This document shows, piece after piece, positions 1 through 9,866 of a stretch of DNA of 64,000 nucleotides. Source of the stretch: Arsukibacterium sp. (GTDB taxonomy: Bacteria > Pseudomonadota > Gammaproteobacteria > Enterobacterales > Alteromonadaceae); assembly GCF_018402695.1 (NCBI RefSeq), contig NZ_JAGYIM010000019.1, positions 124,001-188,000 of the forward strand, in the 5' to 3' direction. The stretch's first letter is position 1; the number at the start of each line of letters is the position of its first letter. Under the pieces are notes generated by a model, which saw nothing but the letters and a program-made list of their open reading frames with translations, was not told the origin of the DNA and ran no database searches. Made by a program: the position numbers and the translations under genes.

Positions 1-978
1 CATCCTGTTGGCAAAACCCCATTCGTTGTCACACCACACCAGACATTTAACCAGCCGTTTATGACTGACCCGGGTCTGAGAGCCATCGACAATGCAGGAG
101 TGCGGGTTATGATTAAAATCAACGGAAACCAGCGGCTCTTCAGTATAATCCAGAATACCCGCCAGGATGCCGATCCCGGCGTGTTGCAGTGCTTTATTTA
201 CCCGGTCAATGCTGACATCCTGATGCAAGGTAACACTTAAATCCATGGCCGTGACATTTACAGTGGGTACGCGTACGGCGATGGCTTCAAACCTGCCGGC
301 AAACTTGGGTAAAATTCGTTCTATGCCCAACGCCAGTTTGGTATCAACCGGTATAATCGACTGACTGGCCGCCCGGGTCCGGCGTAAATCCGGATGGTAA
401 GCATCGATAACCTGCTGATCATGCATTGAAGCATGAATAGTAGTAATAGTACCGCTTTCTACGCCAAAATGCTGATCCAACACCTGAATAACCGGCACTA
501 TGCAGTTAGTGGTGCAGGAGCCTGCCGATACCACGGTCATCGCATCAGTTAACAGATGCTGATTAATACCATAAATAATGGTGGCATCAATATCCGTATC
601 CGCCGGATGAGAAAACAATACTTTTTTTGCACCTGCAGTTAAGTGCCAGTTGGCATGCTCACGACTGTGAAATACCCCGGTACACTCCAGCACCACATCG
701 ACATCCAGCTCTGCCCAGGGCAGTTCCAGCGGATCCGCTTCGCTGAATAACGCAATCTCGTCATCGGCTACCCGGAGTCCACCGGCAAATGATTCCACCT
801 TACAACCGAAACGGCCATGTGAGGTGTCATACTTTAATAAGTGCGCTACCCCTTTCGCATCGGCCAGCTCGTTAATAGCAACAACCTGCAGTTGCTGTTG
901 CCATCCATTTTCGTATATTGCCCGCAAAATATTGCGGCCAATCCGGCCAAAGCCGTTTATTGCCAGTTTAATTGCCAT
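1..978 (-). CDS. epd: Erythrose-4-phosphate dehydrogenase (3' end beyond the window)
   Basis: NAD-dependent dehydrogenase of the GAPDH family that oxidises erythrose 4-phosphate to 4-phosphoerythronate, the first step of the pyridoxal phosphate branch. The ATG at 978 opens with the Rossmann start [16 protein letters not shown]. The catalytic segment reads SAGSCTTNC, with the active-site Cys. The last codons seen encode [12 protein letters not shown], which is closer to Epd than to GapA. About 326 codons are present against roughly 339 in E. coli Epd, so only the last dozen residues are missing. It lies 56 bp downstream of tkt on the same strand, a common gammaproteobacterial arrangement that continues with pgk and fba. 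Choosing Epd over GapA is a family-level inference. Confidence 0.9.
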   Translation of the reverse strand, partial: MAIKLAINGFGRIGRNILRAIYENGWQQQLQVVAINELADAKGVAHLLKYDTSHGRFGCKVESFAGGLRVADDEIALFSEADPLELPWAELDVDVVLECTGVFHSREHANWHLTAGAKKVLFSHPADTDIDATIIYGINQHLLTDAMTVVSAGSCTTNCIVPVIQVLDQHFGVESGTITTIHASMHDQQVIDAYHPDLRRTRAASQSIIPVDTKLALGIERILPKFAGRFEAIAVRVPTVNVTAMDLSVTLHQDVSIDRVNKALQHAGIGILAGILDYTEEPLVSVDFNHNPHSCIVDGSQTRVSHKRLVKCLVWCDNEWGFANRM

Positions 979-994
979 ATCACCACATAAAAGT

Positions 995-1013
995 GGGACC
1001 GCTAAGCGGCCCC
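995..1013 (-). terminator. Hairpin between tkt and epd
   Basis: On the minus strand GGGGCCGC-TTA-GCGGTCCC forms an 8-bp stem with one G-U pair and a 3-nt loop. A short T4 follows a few bases later. It could be a weak or leaky intercistronic terminator or an mRNA-stabilising hairpin. The U-tract is too poor for a confident terminator call. Confidence 0.35.
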
Positions 1014-1034
1014 GGGATTGTGTATTAGTAACGA

Positions 1035-3036
1035 TTAGCCGTTCAGTTGTTTGGCCGCAGCGTCTACAATAGCATCAACGGTAATACCAAAGTGCTTAAA
1101 CAGCTGCTCGGCTGGTGCCGACTCACCAAAAGTGGTCATACCGATAATATCGCCCGTTAAGCCTACATACTTATACCAGCTATCAACAATACCTGCTTCT
1201 ACCGCAATGCGGCTGGTTACAGCAGCAGGTAATACCGCTTCACGGTAAGCCGCATCCTGAACATCGAATACATCGGTAGATGGCATTGATACCACCCGTA
1301 CCTGTTTACCTTGGTCAGTTAAGATTTTCGCTGCCTGCACCGCCAGTTCAACCTCTGAACCTGTGGCAATAATAATCAGTTCCGGCTGTTGCGCGCTGTC
1401 AACCAGCACATAACCACCGCGTTTGATATTGCTGACAGTCGCCGGATCACGCTGCTGTTGTACCAGGTTCTGCCGGCTGAAAATTAATGTGGTCGGACCG
1501 TCGTTGCGTTCAATTGCTGCCTGCCAGGCAACCGCAGACTCAACCTGATCACAAGGCCGCCAGTTCATTAAATTAGGGGTGGCACGTAAACTCACTAATT
1601 GCTCTACCGGCTGATGCGTCGGGCCGTCTTCACCTAAACCAATTGAGTCGTGCGTATAAACAAAAATCACCCGTTGCTTCATTAATGCGGCCATTCGCAC
1701 CGCGTTGCGGGCGTATTCCATAAACATTAAAAAGGTGGCGCCATAAGGCACAAAACCGCCATGCAAGGCAATGCCATTCATCATCGCCGACATACCAAAC
1801 TCGCGCACACCATAATAAATGTAGTTGCCGCTGGCGTCGTTAGCTGTCAGTGGCTTAGAGTTGTCCCAGATGGTCAGGTTTGAGCCAGCTAAATCAGCAG
1901 AGCCACCCATCAACTCAGGCAACAAAGGGCCAAAGGCGTTTAATGCATTTTGAGAGGCCTTACGGCTGGCAATAGTCGCCGGGTTGGCTTGCAACTTTTC
2001 GATGTAAGCCTGTGATTGCTCGGCCCAGTTAGCCGGTAACTCACCGGCGAGTGCGGCGGCTGAACTCGGCAGCCAGTTCCGGGTGCGCCTTTTTATAAGC
2101 AGCAAACAAAGTGTTCCACTGCTGTTCTGCTGCGGCGCCTTTACTGTTGGCATCCCACTGTGCGTAAATATCCGCCGGTATCTCAAAAGGTGCATGGGGC
2201 CATTGCAGATAATCACGCGACGCCGCTATTTCAGTATCGCCTAACGGCGCACCATGACAATCATGGCTGCCACCTTTATTCGGTGAGCCATAACCAATTA
2301 CCGTTTTACAGCAAATAAGGGTTGGTTTGTCCGTCTGGGCTTGTGCCTCGGCTATTGCTGCTTTAACGGCATCACTGTTGTGACCGTCAACATTAGCAAT
2401 AACGTGCCAGCCATAGGCAGCAAAACGGGCCGGGGTATCGTCGGTAAACCAGCCTTCAACATGGCCGTCAATCGAAATACCATTGTCATCCCAGAATGCA
2501 ATCAGCTTATTTAAGCCCAGGGTACCGGCAATCGAACAGGCTTCATGCGAAATGCCTTCCATTAAACAGCCGTCACCTAAAAACACATAGGTGTGGTGAT
2601 CCACTATCGGGAAGTCTGGCTGGTTAAACTGGGCTGCCAGTGCTTTTTCTGCCAGCGCCATGCCGACTGCATTGGTAATACCCTGCCCCAGCGGGCCCGT
2701 GGTGGTCTCTACGCCTGGCGCATAGCCATATTCCGGGTGACCCGGAGTTCTGGAATGCAACTGGCGGAATTGTTTTAAATCGTCAATGGTTAAATCATAA
2801 CCGCTGAGATGCAACAATGAATACAGCAGCATAGAGCCATGGCCATTTGACAACACAAAGCGGTCACGGTCGGCCCAGGCCGGGTTTGCAGGGTTATGCT
2901 TCAGGTAATCCCGCCAGAGTACTTCAGCAATATCTGCCATGCCCATAGGGGCACCAGGGTGGCCTGATTTTGCTTTTTGAACGGCATCCATACTTAGGGC
3001 ACGGATTGCATTGGCGAGTTGTTTACGAGATGGCAT
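1035..3036 (-). pseudogene. tkt: Transketolase, interrupted by a single-base frameshift
   Basis: Thiamine-diphosphate enzyme moving two-carbon units between sugar phosphates in the non-oxidative pentose phosphate pathway. The ATG at 3036 is preceded by AGGAGC at good spacing and starts [18 protein letters not shown]. The N-terminal part (3036-2041) carries the ThDP motif [12 protein letters not shown] and stops after EFSRRTRR. The C-terminal part continues in another frame from LAGELPANW to 1035 and holds [11 protein letters not shown] and SMPSTDVFD. Dropping one base near 2052 (the T of gagTgcgg) restores EFSRRLAGELP, matching the family, and a normal length of about 665 residues. Every other motif is intact. 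It is either a sequencing error or a very recent mutation; nothing suggests programmed frameshifting. Confidence 0.85.
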
Positions 3037-3181
3037 TGTAGCTCCTGCTAGTGTCTTTATTGGGGACGGCATAAAACTGGGCCTTATTTTCACTTACTGC
3101 CAGCCAGATGGCAAATGATAATCCGCGGCAGCGACTATTTTCCGGCCTGAAGTGATCGGCCTGTTAACTTTACCGTAAACT

Positions 3182-3210
3182 TTGGCATTAAAGACGTCTG
3201 GGCGTCAAAT
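3182..3210 (+). promoter_or_regulatory. Putative metK promoter with tandem MetJ boxes
   Basis: AGACGTCT at 3192-3199 is a perfect match to the 8-bp Met box. It is followed directly by GGGCGTCA (3200-3207), a 5/8 match, giving the tandem spacing that MetJ dimers need. Both boxes lie between TTGGCA (3182-3187) and TCAAAT (3205-3210), which are 17 bp apart and could be the -35 and -10. Bound MetJ would therefore block the polymerase, as expected for S-adenosylmethionine feedback on metK. The rest of the 329-bp tkt-metK gap shows no gene. The operator is convincing; the exact promoter is an inference. Confidence 0.6.
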
Positions 3211-3365
3211 ATTACTAGCCAAGGCCGGTCTGTTTCACTAAAATAAGCGGCTATTTTTCTGGCGGCGACGTGCAGGCTGAGTTTCAGCTATATACACAAA
3301 AGTATGCACACTAGTATTTTGGCCCCCAGCGTGATGAATTAACCAACTTTGGTGGAACACAACAG

Positions 3366-4514
3366 ATGGCACAACATATTTTTACTTCTGAGTCGGTATC
3401 TGAAGGACATCCGGACAAAATCGCCGATCAAATCTCCGATGCAGTATTAGATGCAATTCTGGAACAAGACCCGAAAGCCCGTGTTGCCTGCGAAACGTTT
3501 GTAAAAACCGGTATGGTGCTGGTAGGTGGTGAAATTACCACCACCGCCTGGGTCGATATTGAAGAGCTGACCCGCAAAACCGTGCGTGAAATTGGTTACA
3601 CCCATTCAGATATGGGCTTTGATGCCGATTCCTGTGCAGTACTCAATGCCATTGGTAAGCAATCACCGGATATTAATCAGGGCGTGGATAAAACCGACCC
3701 ACGCGAGCAAGGTGCCGGCGACCAGGGTTTAATGTTTGGCTATGCCAGCAATGAGACCGACGTGTTAATGCCAGCTCCTGTTACCTATGCCCACCGCTTG
3801 GTGCAACGTCAGGCGCAGGTGCGTAAAGATGGCACCCTGCCCTGGTTGCGTCCTGACGCCAAGTCACAGTTAAGTTTTATTTATGAAGACGGTAAGCCGG
3901 TAGGTATTGATGCCGTGGTGTTATCTACTCAGCACTGCGACACCATCAGCACCGAAAACCTGCGCGAAGCAGTAATGGAAACCATTATTAAACCGGTATT
4001 ACCGGCAGAGTGGTTAACCAGCAAAACCAAATACTTTATTAACCCGACCGGCCGTTTTGTTATTGGCGGCCCAATGGGCGACTGCGGCTTAACCGGCCGC
4101 AAAATTATCGTCGATACTTATGGTGGTATGGCCCGCCATGGTGGTGGCGCTTTCTCGGGTAAAGATCCGTCAAAAGTTGACCGCTCAGCGGCATATGCTG
4201 CCCGCTATGTTGCGAAAAATATTGTAGCAGCAGGCTTAGCTGACCGTTGTGAGTTGCAGGTGTCCTATGCAATTGGCGTTGCCGAGCCAACCTCTATCAG
4301 CCTGGAAACCTTTGGCACCAGCAAGCTGAGCGAAGAGCAGTTAATTAAACTGGTACGCGAACACTTCGACCTGCGCCCTTATGGCCTGATTGAAATGCTG
4401 GACCTGGAGCGGCCTATTTACGGTGCCACTGCGGCCTACGGTCACTTTGGCCGCAGCGAGTTCCCATGGGAGCAAACCGACAAAGCTGATTTACTGCGCC
4501 AATACGCCAAATAA
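3366..4514 (+). CDS. metK: S-adenosylmethionine synthetase
   Basis: Cytoplasmic enzyme making S-adenosylmethionine from methionine and ATP with release of phosphate and pyrophosphate. Family motifs are complete: [16 protein letters not shown] near residue 14, [12 protein letters not shown] near 117, and the glycine-rich loop [19 protein letters not shown] near 258. At 382 aa it matches the usual length of about 384. The start [16 protein letters not shown] is the standard N-terminus, with GGTGG upstream. It is a single-gene unit between its own MetJ-controlled promoter region and a strong terminator. Confidence 0.98.
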   Translation: MAQHIFTSESVSEGHPDKIADQISDAVLDAILEQDPKARVACETFVKTGMVLVGGEITTTAWVDIEELTRKTVREIGYTHSDMGFDADSCAVLNAIGKQSPDINQGVDKTDPREQGAGDQGLMFGYASNETDVLMPAPVTYAHRLVQRQAQVRKDGTLPWLRPDAKSQLSFIYEDGKPVGIDAVVLSTQHCDTISTENLREAVMETIIKPVLPAEWLTSKTKYFINPTGRFVIGGPMGDCGLTGRKIIVDTYGGMARHGGGAFSGKDPSKVDRSAAYAARYVAKNIVAAGLADRCELQVSYAIGVAEPTSISLETFGTSKLSEEQLIKLVREHFDLRPYGLIEMLDLERPIYGATAAYGHFGRSEFPWEQTDKADLLRQYAK

Positions 4515-4534
4515 TCGTTGAAAGACGAAGGGTA

Positions 4535-4570
4535 AAAAGGAGAGCTCAGGCTCTCCTTTTCCGTTTTTAT
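4535..4570 (+). terminator. metK terminator
   Basis: AAAAGGAGAGC-TCAG-GCTCTCCTTTT is a perfect 11-bp stem with a 4-nt loop (4535-4560), followed by CCGTTTTTAT. It begins 20 bp after the metK stop and is a canonical intrinsic terminator. Confidence 0.9.
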
Positions 4571-4712
4571 TAGCACTTCAGCTTATTTTACGCTTACCAA
4601 TACCAACGTTTTGTGTATGATAAAGGCGTTTTACCTTCCAGGGGTAAGCTGCAAGCGATAGCAGCTGACAAACTAAAAAGATAAGAAAGACAAAAAGGTC
4701 AAAGGAAAATCT

Positions 4713-6296
4713 ATGTCTGAACAAATTACCGCCGTAGAAAAAAACGGCTGGATGAATCGTGCGCTCAACACGATAGAAGTGGTGGGGAATAAATTACCCG
4801 ATCCAGCAGTATTATTTGCTTTATTGATGGTTATTGTCTGGGTACTGTCCTGGCTATTGTCTGGAGTAAGCTTTAGCGAACTTCACCCGACTACCGGTGA
4901 ACCCATCCAGATTGTCAATTTACTATCAGGCAACGCCTTAACTAATTTTTCATCAAACATCGTCAATACTTTTGTTACTTTCCCACCATTGGGTGTGGTG
5001 TTAGTTGCAATGTTAGGTTTAGGTGTGGCGGAATACACCGGCTTTATTAATGCCGGCTTACGCTCTATTTTAACTGTTACGCCGAAAATGTTGCTTACCC
5101 CGGTGCTGGTTGCGGTGGGTGTGTTAAGCCATGTCGCTGTAGATGCCGGCTATGTGCTGGTTGTGCCGCTTGGCGCAGTCATTTTTTATGCGGCCGGCCG
5201 TCATCCGTTAGCGGGTATTGCTGCTGCTTTTGCCGGCGTATCCGGTGGCTTTTCCGCAACCTTCTTTGTGCCATCAAGTTTAGACCCGTTGCTAGCTGGT
5301 TTAACCCAGGCCTCGGCGCAAATTCTGGACCCGTCAGTTACCGTCAACCCACTTAACAACTATTTCTTTACCACGGCATCAACCTTTTTAATTGTCGCTA
5401 TTGGCTGGTTTCTTACCGATAAAGTCATAGAGCCGCGCTTAAAAGCGACAAAGGTGGACGGTGATACCTCACAAATGGTGACGATGGAGGCATTAAAACC
5501 CAACGAATTACGTGGTCTAAAAGCTGCAGCGCTCTCGATGCTGGCAGTAATAGGGTTATTGGCATTAAGTATCATATTGCCGGAAAACACCCCCTGGGCC
5601 GCCAAACCAGAAGAAGTATTACCCGGTGTTAACCCACTGCTGACGGCTGCCGCACCATTAATGAAGTCTATTGTTACCATTATTTTTGTGTTTTTCCTGG
5701 TGCCGGGCATTGTCTACGGCTATGTTTCCGGTTCAGTAAAAAGCCATCGTGATGTGGTCGCCGGTATGAGCCATGCCATGAGCGGCATGGGCTACTATAT
5801 TGTTATGGCGTTCTTCTGTGCCTTGTTTTTATATGCGTTCAGCCAGTCTAACCTGGGTGTACTGATGGCGTTAAAAGGCGCAAATGCCCTAAAAGCAATG
5901 GGTTTACCCTTAGGCATGACGTTGGTAGGCATCGTGTTTTTATCGGGCTTTGTTAATTTGGTCGTGGGTTCTGCCTCGGCCAAGTGGGCCTTAATTGGTG
6001 CCATTATGGTGCCCATGCTGATGGAGCTGGGTATCTCGCCCGATCTGACCCAGGCGGCCTACCGGGTAGGTGATTCTTCAACCAATATCATTACCCCGTT
6101 GTTGCCATATTTTCCATTAATTGTGGTGTTCTGCCAGAAATATGTCAAAAATAGCGGCATTGGTACCCTGGTTGCATTGATGCTGCCGTTCTCCGTGGTG
6201 ATGCTGGTTTTATGGACCGCTTTCTTACTCGGTTTCTGGGCTTTGGATATTCCACTTGGTATTGATTCAAGTTACGAGTACCTGCCAGGTCGATAA
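4713..6296 (+). CDS. AbgT-family transporter
   Basis: Inner-membrane protein of 527 aa from the AbgT family, whose members import p-aminobenzoyl-glutamate (E. coli AbgT) or export sulfonamide-type antimetabolites (Neisseria MtrF). The sequence is strongly hydrophobic with about a dozen membrane segments. It has the conserved AYRVGDSSTNIITPLLPYFP region near residue 450 and a helical-hairpin segment near 400-440. ATG 4713 is preceded by AAAGGA. It is monocistronic, flanked by terminators. The substrate cannot be read from the sequence. Confidence 0.9.
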   Translation: MSEQITAVEKNGWMNRALNTIEVVGNKLPDPAVLFALLMVIVWVLSWLLSGVSFSELHPTTGEPIQIVNLLSGNALTNFSSNIVNTFVTFPPLGVVLVAMLGLGVAEYTGFINAGLRSILTVTPKMLLTPVLVAVGVLSHVAVDAGYVLVVPLGAVIFYAAGRHPLAGIAAAFAGVSGGFSATFFVPSSLDPLLAGLTQASAQILDPSVTVNPLNNYFFTTASTFLIVAIGWFLTDKVIEPRLKATKVDGDTSQMVTMEALKPNELRGLKAAALSMLAVIGLLALSIILPENTPWAAKPEEVLPGVNPLLTAAAPLMKSIVTIIFVFFLVPGIVYGYVSGSVKSHRDVVAGMSHAMSGMGYYIVMAFFCALFLYAFSQSNLGVLMALKGANALKAMGLPLGMTLVGIVFLSGFVNLVVGSASAKWALIGAIMVPMLMELGISPDLTQAAYRVGDSSTNIITPLLPYFPLIVVFCQKYVKNSGIGTLVALMLPFSVVMLVLWTAFLLGFWALDIPLGIDSSYEYLPGR

Positions 6297-6322
6297 CCCA
6301 AAATATTGTCGACCCTTCAACG

Positions 6323-6350
6323 CCGCTGCCATTGCAGCGGTTTTTATTTT
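6323..6350 (+). terminator. Terminator after the AbgT gene
   Basis: CCGCTGC-CATT-GCAGCGG forms a perfect 7-bp stem with a 4-nt loop (6323-6340), followed by TTTTTATTTT. It is a canonical intrinsic terminator 27 bp after the stop codon. Confidence 0.88.
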
Positions 6351-6403
6351 GGAAAGCATAATTCCCTGCTACCATTAAGCACTTTTAAGCAAGAGCAGTT
6401 GCT

Positions 6404-7132
6404 ATGCGGATCCCCCGAATTTATACCCCCCAAAGTCTGACAGTAAACCAGTCGTTGCAACTTGATGATGACGCTGCCAACCATGTCGGCCGGGTGCTGC
6501 GGATGCAAGCCGGTCAGGCGCTGCAACTGTTTAATGGCGATGGCCATAACTACGCTGCCACTATTACTGAAGTCAGTAAAAAGCAGGTATCGGTTAACAT
6601 TACTGATGCGCAGGCCAACCCGGTAGAGTCACCTCTGCATATTCATCTGGGTCAGGCTATCTCGCGCGGTGATCGGATGGATTTTGCCATTCAAAAAGCC
6701 GTTGAGTTAGGGGTAACGGAAATCACCCCGCTGTTTACCGAACGCTGCGGCGTAAAACTGGACGGGGAGCGGCTAAGTAAACGCAATGAGCAATGGCAAA
6801 AAATCGCCATCAGTGCCTGCGAGCAGAGCGGTCGCAGCGTTGTTCCTACGGTACACCAGGCTGTCAATTTAGACCAGTGGCTGGGCCAAAGTACAAATTC
6901 ATTGCAGCTGACCTTGGATCCACGGGCAAGCGCCACCATTAAAACCTTAACAGTCAGCCAACATATCCGGCTGGTTATCGGCCCGGAAGGTGGCTTTACT
7001 GATACTGAGGTTGCGGCAACCAGCAACGCCGGTTTTACCGGTATTCAGTTAGGGCCACGGGTACTTCGTACTGAAACAGCAGCGCTGAGCGCAATCAGCG
7101 CCTTACAATTGCAATTTGGCGATCTCGCCTGA
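6404..7132 (+). CDS. rsmE: 16S rRNA (uracil1498-N3)-methyltransferase
   Basis: SPOUT-class methyltransferase that modifies U1498 of 16S rRNA using S-adenosylmethionine. The start MRIPRIYTPQSL leads into the N-terminal PUA-like domain (DDDAANHVGRVLRM). The C-terminal trefoil-knot motifs GPEGGFTDTEV near residue 193 and LGPRVLRTETAALSA near 218 are intact. Length (242 aa) is typical. It overlaps the region of the gshB start, and rsmE-gshB is a conserved pair in gammaproteobacteria. Confidence 0.96.
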   Translation: MRIPRIYTPQSLTVNQSLQLDDDAANHVGRVLRMQAGQALQLFNGDGHNYAATITEVSKKQVSVNITDAQANPVESPLHIHLGQAISRGDRMDFAIQKAVELGVTEITPLFTERCGVKLDGERLSKRNEQWQKIAISACEQSGRSVVPTVHQAVNLDQWLGQSTNSLQLTLDPRASATIKTLTVSQHIRLVIGPEGGFTDTEVAATSNAGFTGIQLGPRVLRTETAALSAISALQLQFGDLA

Positions 7133-7139
7133 GGTAAGT

Positions 7140-8105
7140 ATGACCGCAATTAAACTGGGGGTAGTAATGGACCCCATCAGCCAGATTAATATTAAAAAAG
7201 ATTCCAGCTTTGCCATGTTGCTGGAAGCCCAGCATCGCGGCTATGAAATCCATTATATGGAAATGGCCGACTTATACCTGTTGGAAGGGGAAGCCCGGGC
7301 CACCACCAAAACCCTGACATTGCGGGAAGACAAACACAGCTGGTATCAGTTTAATAAAGAACAGGACATCGCCCTGGCCGATTTAAACGTCATACTCATG
7401 CGTAAAGACCCGCCGTTCGATACCGAATATATTTACGCCACGTACATCCTGGAGCGGGCCGAGCAAGCTGGCAGCCTTATTGTTAATAAACCACAAAGCC
7501 TGCGTGATGCTAACGAAAAACTCTATACCGCCTGGTTTAGTCAGTTTACCCCGAAAACCCTGGTCAGCCGCGACGCTGCGCGCTTAAAAGCGTTTTATCA
7601 GGCCGAGCAGGACGTTATTTTAAAACCGCTGGACGGCATGGGCGGCGCGTCTATTTTCCGGCTGAAACCCGGTGATGCTAATGTCAGTGTGATTATTGAA
7701 ACCTTAACAGAACATGGCAGCCGCTATGCCATGGCACAACAGTATATTGCCAAGATAACTGAAGGTGATAAACGTATTTTGGTGGTTGACGGCGAGCCGG
7801 TGCCCTACTGTCTGGCCCGGATCCCGGCCAGTGGTGAAACGCGGGGCAACCTGGCAGCCGGTGGCCGCGGTGAGGCCAGGCCCTTGTCTGACTCTGACTG
7901 GGCCATAGCGCGGGCACTGGGGCCGGTGTTAAAAGAAAAAGGGCTTATCTTTGTGGGTTTAGATGTAATTGGTGATAAGCTTACTGAGATCAATGTCACC
8001 AGTCCCACCTGTATTCGTGAAATCGAGGCGGCTTACCCGGTAAGTATTACCGGGATGTTATTCGATGCTATCGAGCAACGCCTGGCCGCCACCCCTGCAC
8101 TATAA
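7140..8105 (+). CDS. gshB: Glutathione synthetase
   Basis: ATP-grasp enzyme joining gamma-glutamylcysteine and glycine to make glutathione. The start at 7140 (MTAIKLGVVMDPISQIN) is chosen over an upstream in-frame ATG because it has a GAGGTAAG ribosome binding site and matches the family N-terminus. ATP-binding loop KPLDGMGGASIFR lies near residue 161 and the C-terminal NVTSPTCIREIE near 285. At 321 aa it is slightly longer than E. coli GshB (316). It begins 7 bp after the rsmE stop, so it is probably cotranscribed with rsmE. Confidence 0.96.
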   Translation: MTAIKLGVVMDPISQINIKKDSSFAMLLEAQHRGYEIHYMEMADLYLLEGEARATTKTLTLREDKHSWYQFNKEQDIALADLNVILMRKDPPFDTEYIYATYILERAEQAGSLIVNKPQSLRDANEKLYTAWFSQFTPKTLVSRDAARLKAFYQAEQDVILKPLDGMGGASIFRLKPGDANVSVIIETLTEHGSRYAMAQQYIAKITEGDKRILVVDGEPVPYCLARIPASGETRGNLAAGGRGEARPLSDSDWAIARALGPVLKEKGLIFVGLDVIGDKLTEINVTSPTCIREIEAAYPVSITGMLFDAIEQRLAATPAL

Positions 8106-8123
8106 CTGCAGTGCGATAACCGC

Positions 8124-8148
8124 ATTACTGTAACGACAATACAGTAAT
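8124..8148. promoter_or_regulatory. Inverted repeat between gshB and yqgE
   Basis: ATTACTGTA-ACGACAA-TACAGTAAT is a perfect 9-bp inverted repeat with a 7-nt loop and no U-tract. It sits in the 61-bp gap before yqgE. It may be a protein-binding site or an mRNA hairpin; function unknown. Confidence 0.4.
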
Positions 8149-8166
8149 CACAACAGTGAGGTTGCT

Positions 8167-8724
8167 ATGCAAGATTTCCAGGATCATTTTTTAATTGCTA
8201 TGCCAGCGCTGGACGACCCGATGTTTAAGCGCAGTGTCACCTACATTTGCGAACATAGTGCCGAGGGCGCGATGGGCATCGTCATTAACCATCCGCTGAA
8301 CGTGACGGTAGCCGATTTATTACAACAGTTACAAATTGAATTTGACAGTAAAAGTCCGGTAGCGCGCAGCGCGGTATGCGCCGGCGGCCCGGTGCAAAGC
8401 GATCGCGGCTTCGTGTTACACAGCCCCAAAGGCGGTTACAGCAGTACCTTAGCGTTAAATAACGGCCTGATGGTTACCACGTCAAAAGACATTTTAATCG
8501 ACTTAACCACCCCGGCCGCGCCAGAGAAGTTTCTGCTGGCACTGGGTTATGCTGGCTGGACCGCTGGCCAGTTAGAGCAGGAAATTGCTGACAACAGCTG
8601 GTTAGTGATCCCTGCCGATAACACTATTATTTTTGATTTGGGCCATGCCGAAAAATGGCAATCTGCCACCGCGAAAATGGGTATTAAACCCTGGCAGTTA
8701 ACCGCTGAGGCTGGCCACGCGTAA
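8167..8724 (+). CDS. yqgE: YqgE/AlgH family protein (UPF0301)
   Basis: Conserved cytoplasmic protein of 185 aa in the DUF179/UPF0301 family; the Pseudomonas member is called AlgH, but its biochemical role is not settled. The family N-terminus ([20 protein letters not shown]), the [11 protein letters not shown] segment near residue 36 and [15 protein letters not shown] near 76 are all present. The stop overlaps the ruvX start by one base (TAATG), so the two are translationally coupled, as in many gammaproteobacteria. Confidence 0.93.
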   Translation: MQDFQDHFLIAMPALDDPMFKRSVTYICEHSAEGAMGIVINHPLNVTVADLLQQLQIEFDSKSPVARSAVCAGGPVQSDRGFVLHSPKGGYSSTLALNNGLMVTTSKDILIDLTTPAAPEKFLLALGYAGWTAGQLEQEIADNSWLVIPADNTIIFDLGHAEKWQSATAKMGIKPWQLTAEAGHA

Positions 8725-9146
8725 TGAGTAGCAGCAGAACCGTACTCAGTTTTGATTACGGCACTAAAAGTATTGGCGTGGCGGTAGGCAACGAGCTTAC
8801 CGGCAGCGCCACCTTACTTAACGCCCTAAAAGCCCAGGATGGCATTCCGAATTGGGATCAAATAGCGAAGCTTATCGCCGACTGGCAGCCGCAATTGTTG
8901 CTGGTGGGCTTACCGCTGAACATGGACGGCAGCGAGCAGGACTTTACCACCCGCACCCGAAAATTTGCCAACCGGCTGCATGGCCGCTATGGTTTGCCGG
9001 TTGAGCTGCATGACGAACGGTTATCTACTGCCGATGCCCGTAGTCGCTTATTTGCCGAAGGTGGCTATCGTAAACTGACCAAAGACAAAGTCGATAGTTT
9101 GTCTGCGCAGATTATTTTTGAGGGCTGGTATGAACAACAGTCTTGA
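8724..9146 (+). CDS. ruvX: RuvX/YqgF RNase H-fold nuclease
   Basis: Small RNase H-like protein annotated as a putative Holliday junction resolvase and also linked to pre-16S rRNA 5'-end maturation. Visible motifs are [13 protein letters not shown] near residue 10, with the first catalytic Asp, [14 protein letters not shown] near 70, and the C-terminal [12 protein letters not shown] near 99. Length (140 aa) fits the family. It is coupled to yqgE and overlaps the following DUF1653 gene. Confidence 0.93.
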   Translation: MSSSRTVLSFDYGTKSIGVAVGNELTGSATLLNALKAQDGIPNWDQIAKLIADWQPQLLLVGLPLNMDGSEQDFTTRTRKFANRLHGRYGLPVELHDERLSTADARSRLFAEGGYRKLTKDKVDSLSAQIIFEGWYEQQS

Positions 9147-9408
9147 ACCCGTTAACGCTGCTGAACCCGCGAATGCTGCTGAACCCAAAATCGTTCGTGG
9201 CTATTATCAGCATTATAAAGGCGCCTATTATCAGGTTATTGATTTCGCGCGCCATAGTGAAACCGACGAATGGCTGGTAATTTACCGCGCTTTATTCGGC
9301 GACTTTGGCTTATGGGCCCGCCCGGCCAGTATGTTTAGTGAAACTGTCGAGATTGCCGGTGAAGAGCTGGCCCGCTTTCAATATATCGGCGAAGAGTCGC
9401 CACTGTAA
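9130..9408 (+). CDS. DUF1653 domain protein
   Basis: Small protein of 92 aa. The ATG at 9130 has GAGGG upstream and overlaps the end of ruvX by 17 bp. The DUF1653 core starts at [18 protein letters not shown] and runs through [22 protein letters not shown] low-complexity N-terminus ([12 protein letters not shown]) contains a short duplicated peptide, probably from replication slippage. No biochemical function is established for the family. It is the last gene of the yqgE-ruvX group. Confidence 0.88.
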   Translation: MNNSLEPVNAAEPANAAEPKIVRGYYQHYKGAYYQVIDFARHSETDEWLVIYRALFGDFGLWARPASMFSETVEIAGEELARFQYIGEESPL

Positions 9409-9581
9409 TTTCTTACTCAATACGCCCTACTCTTATTTCGCAAATTCTGCCGAAAATCACCGTAAATAACCGCTTATCATTTTTCCCCCTCTCGCCACAG
9501 TAAATAGTTTTACTCTTGTTACCGTTGCTTATGACAAAAGTCGTTACATTTAACTTTTTTGTTAACTCGCAGGAGCATGTT

Positions 9582-9866
9582 ATGTTTGAATCCACTGAAT
9601 GGTTACATTTATATCAACAAAGCAGCGTCGGTTTTTTACTCTGGTTTGTACCATTGTTTCTGGCTATCTATTTTATTCCAAGCCTGATTGCACTATTTTT
9701 CAACCGCAAACATCTTGGCAAAATCGTGCTGGCCAATATTCCGGCGGGCTTATCGGTTATCGCCTGGTGTGCGCTGATCGGTGTGGCGTTCAGTGGCAAG
9801 CTGCTGGACAAGAACTTATTTAATAAAAATAAAACGTCACAACAAATGGAGAACAGTCATGAGTAA
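9582..9866 (+). CDS. Small superinfection-immunity-like membrane protein
   Basis: Membrane protein of 94 aa. The ATG at 9582 follows GCAGGAG at good spacing and gives MFESTEWLHLYQQ. There are two hydrophobic segments (LLWFVPLFLAIYFIPSLIA and IPAGLSVIAWCALIGVAFS). The spacing and the PSLIALFFNRKH motif resemble the Imm superinfection-immunity family, widespread in bacterial chromosomes and not necessarily phage-related. Its stop overlaps the start of the Yip1-like gene, so it is the first cistron of the 9.6-15.6 kb operon. The role is unknown. Confidence 0.75.
   Translation: MFESTEWLHLYQQSSVGFLLWFVPLFLAIYFIPSLIALFFNRKHLGKIVLANIPAGLSVIAWCALIGVAFSGKLLDKNLFNKNKTSQQMENSHE

Noticed and set aside
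2041-2216. Programmed frameshift in tkt
   Set aside because: No slippery heptamer or stimulatory structure at the junction, and transketolase is not known to use one. A plain one-base insertion explains it.
9413-9581. Small minus-strand gene in the gap before the immunity-like gene
   Set aside because: The frame overlaps the promoter region of the following operon, has no ribosome binding site and resembles no family.
9582-9866. Prophage remnant suggested by the superinfection-immunity-like protein
   Set aside because: No other phage-like gene, integrase or attachment repeat is nearby, and this family is common in bacterial chromosomes.
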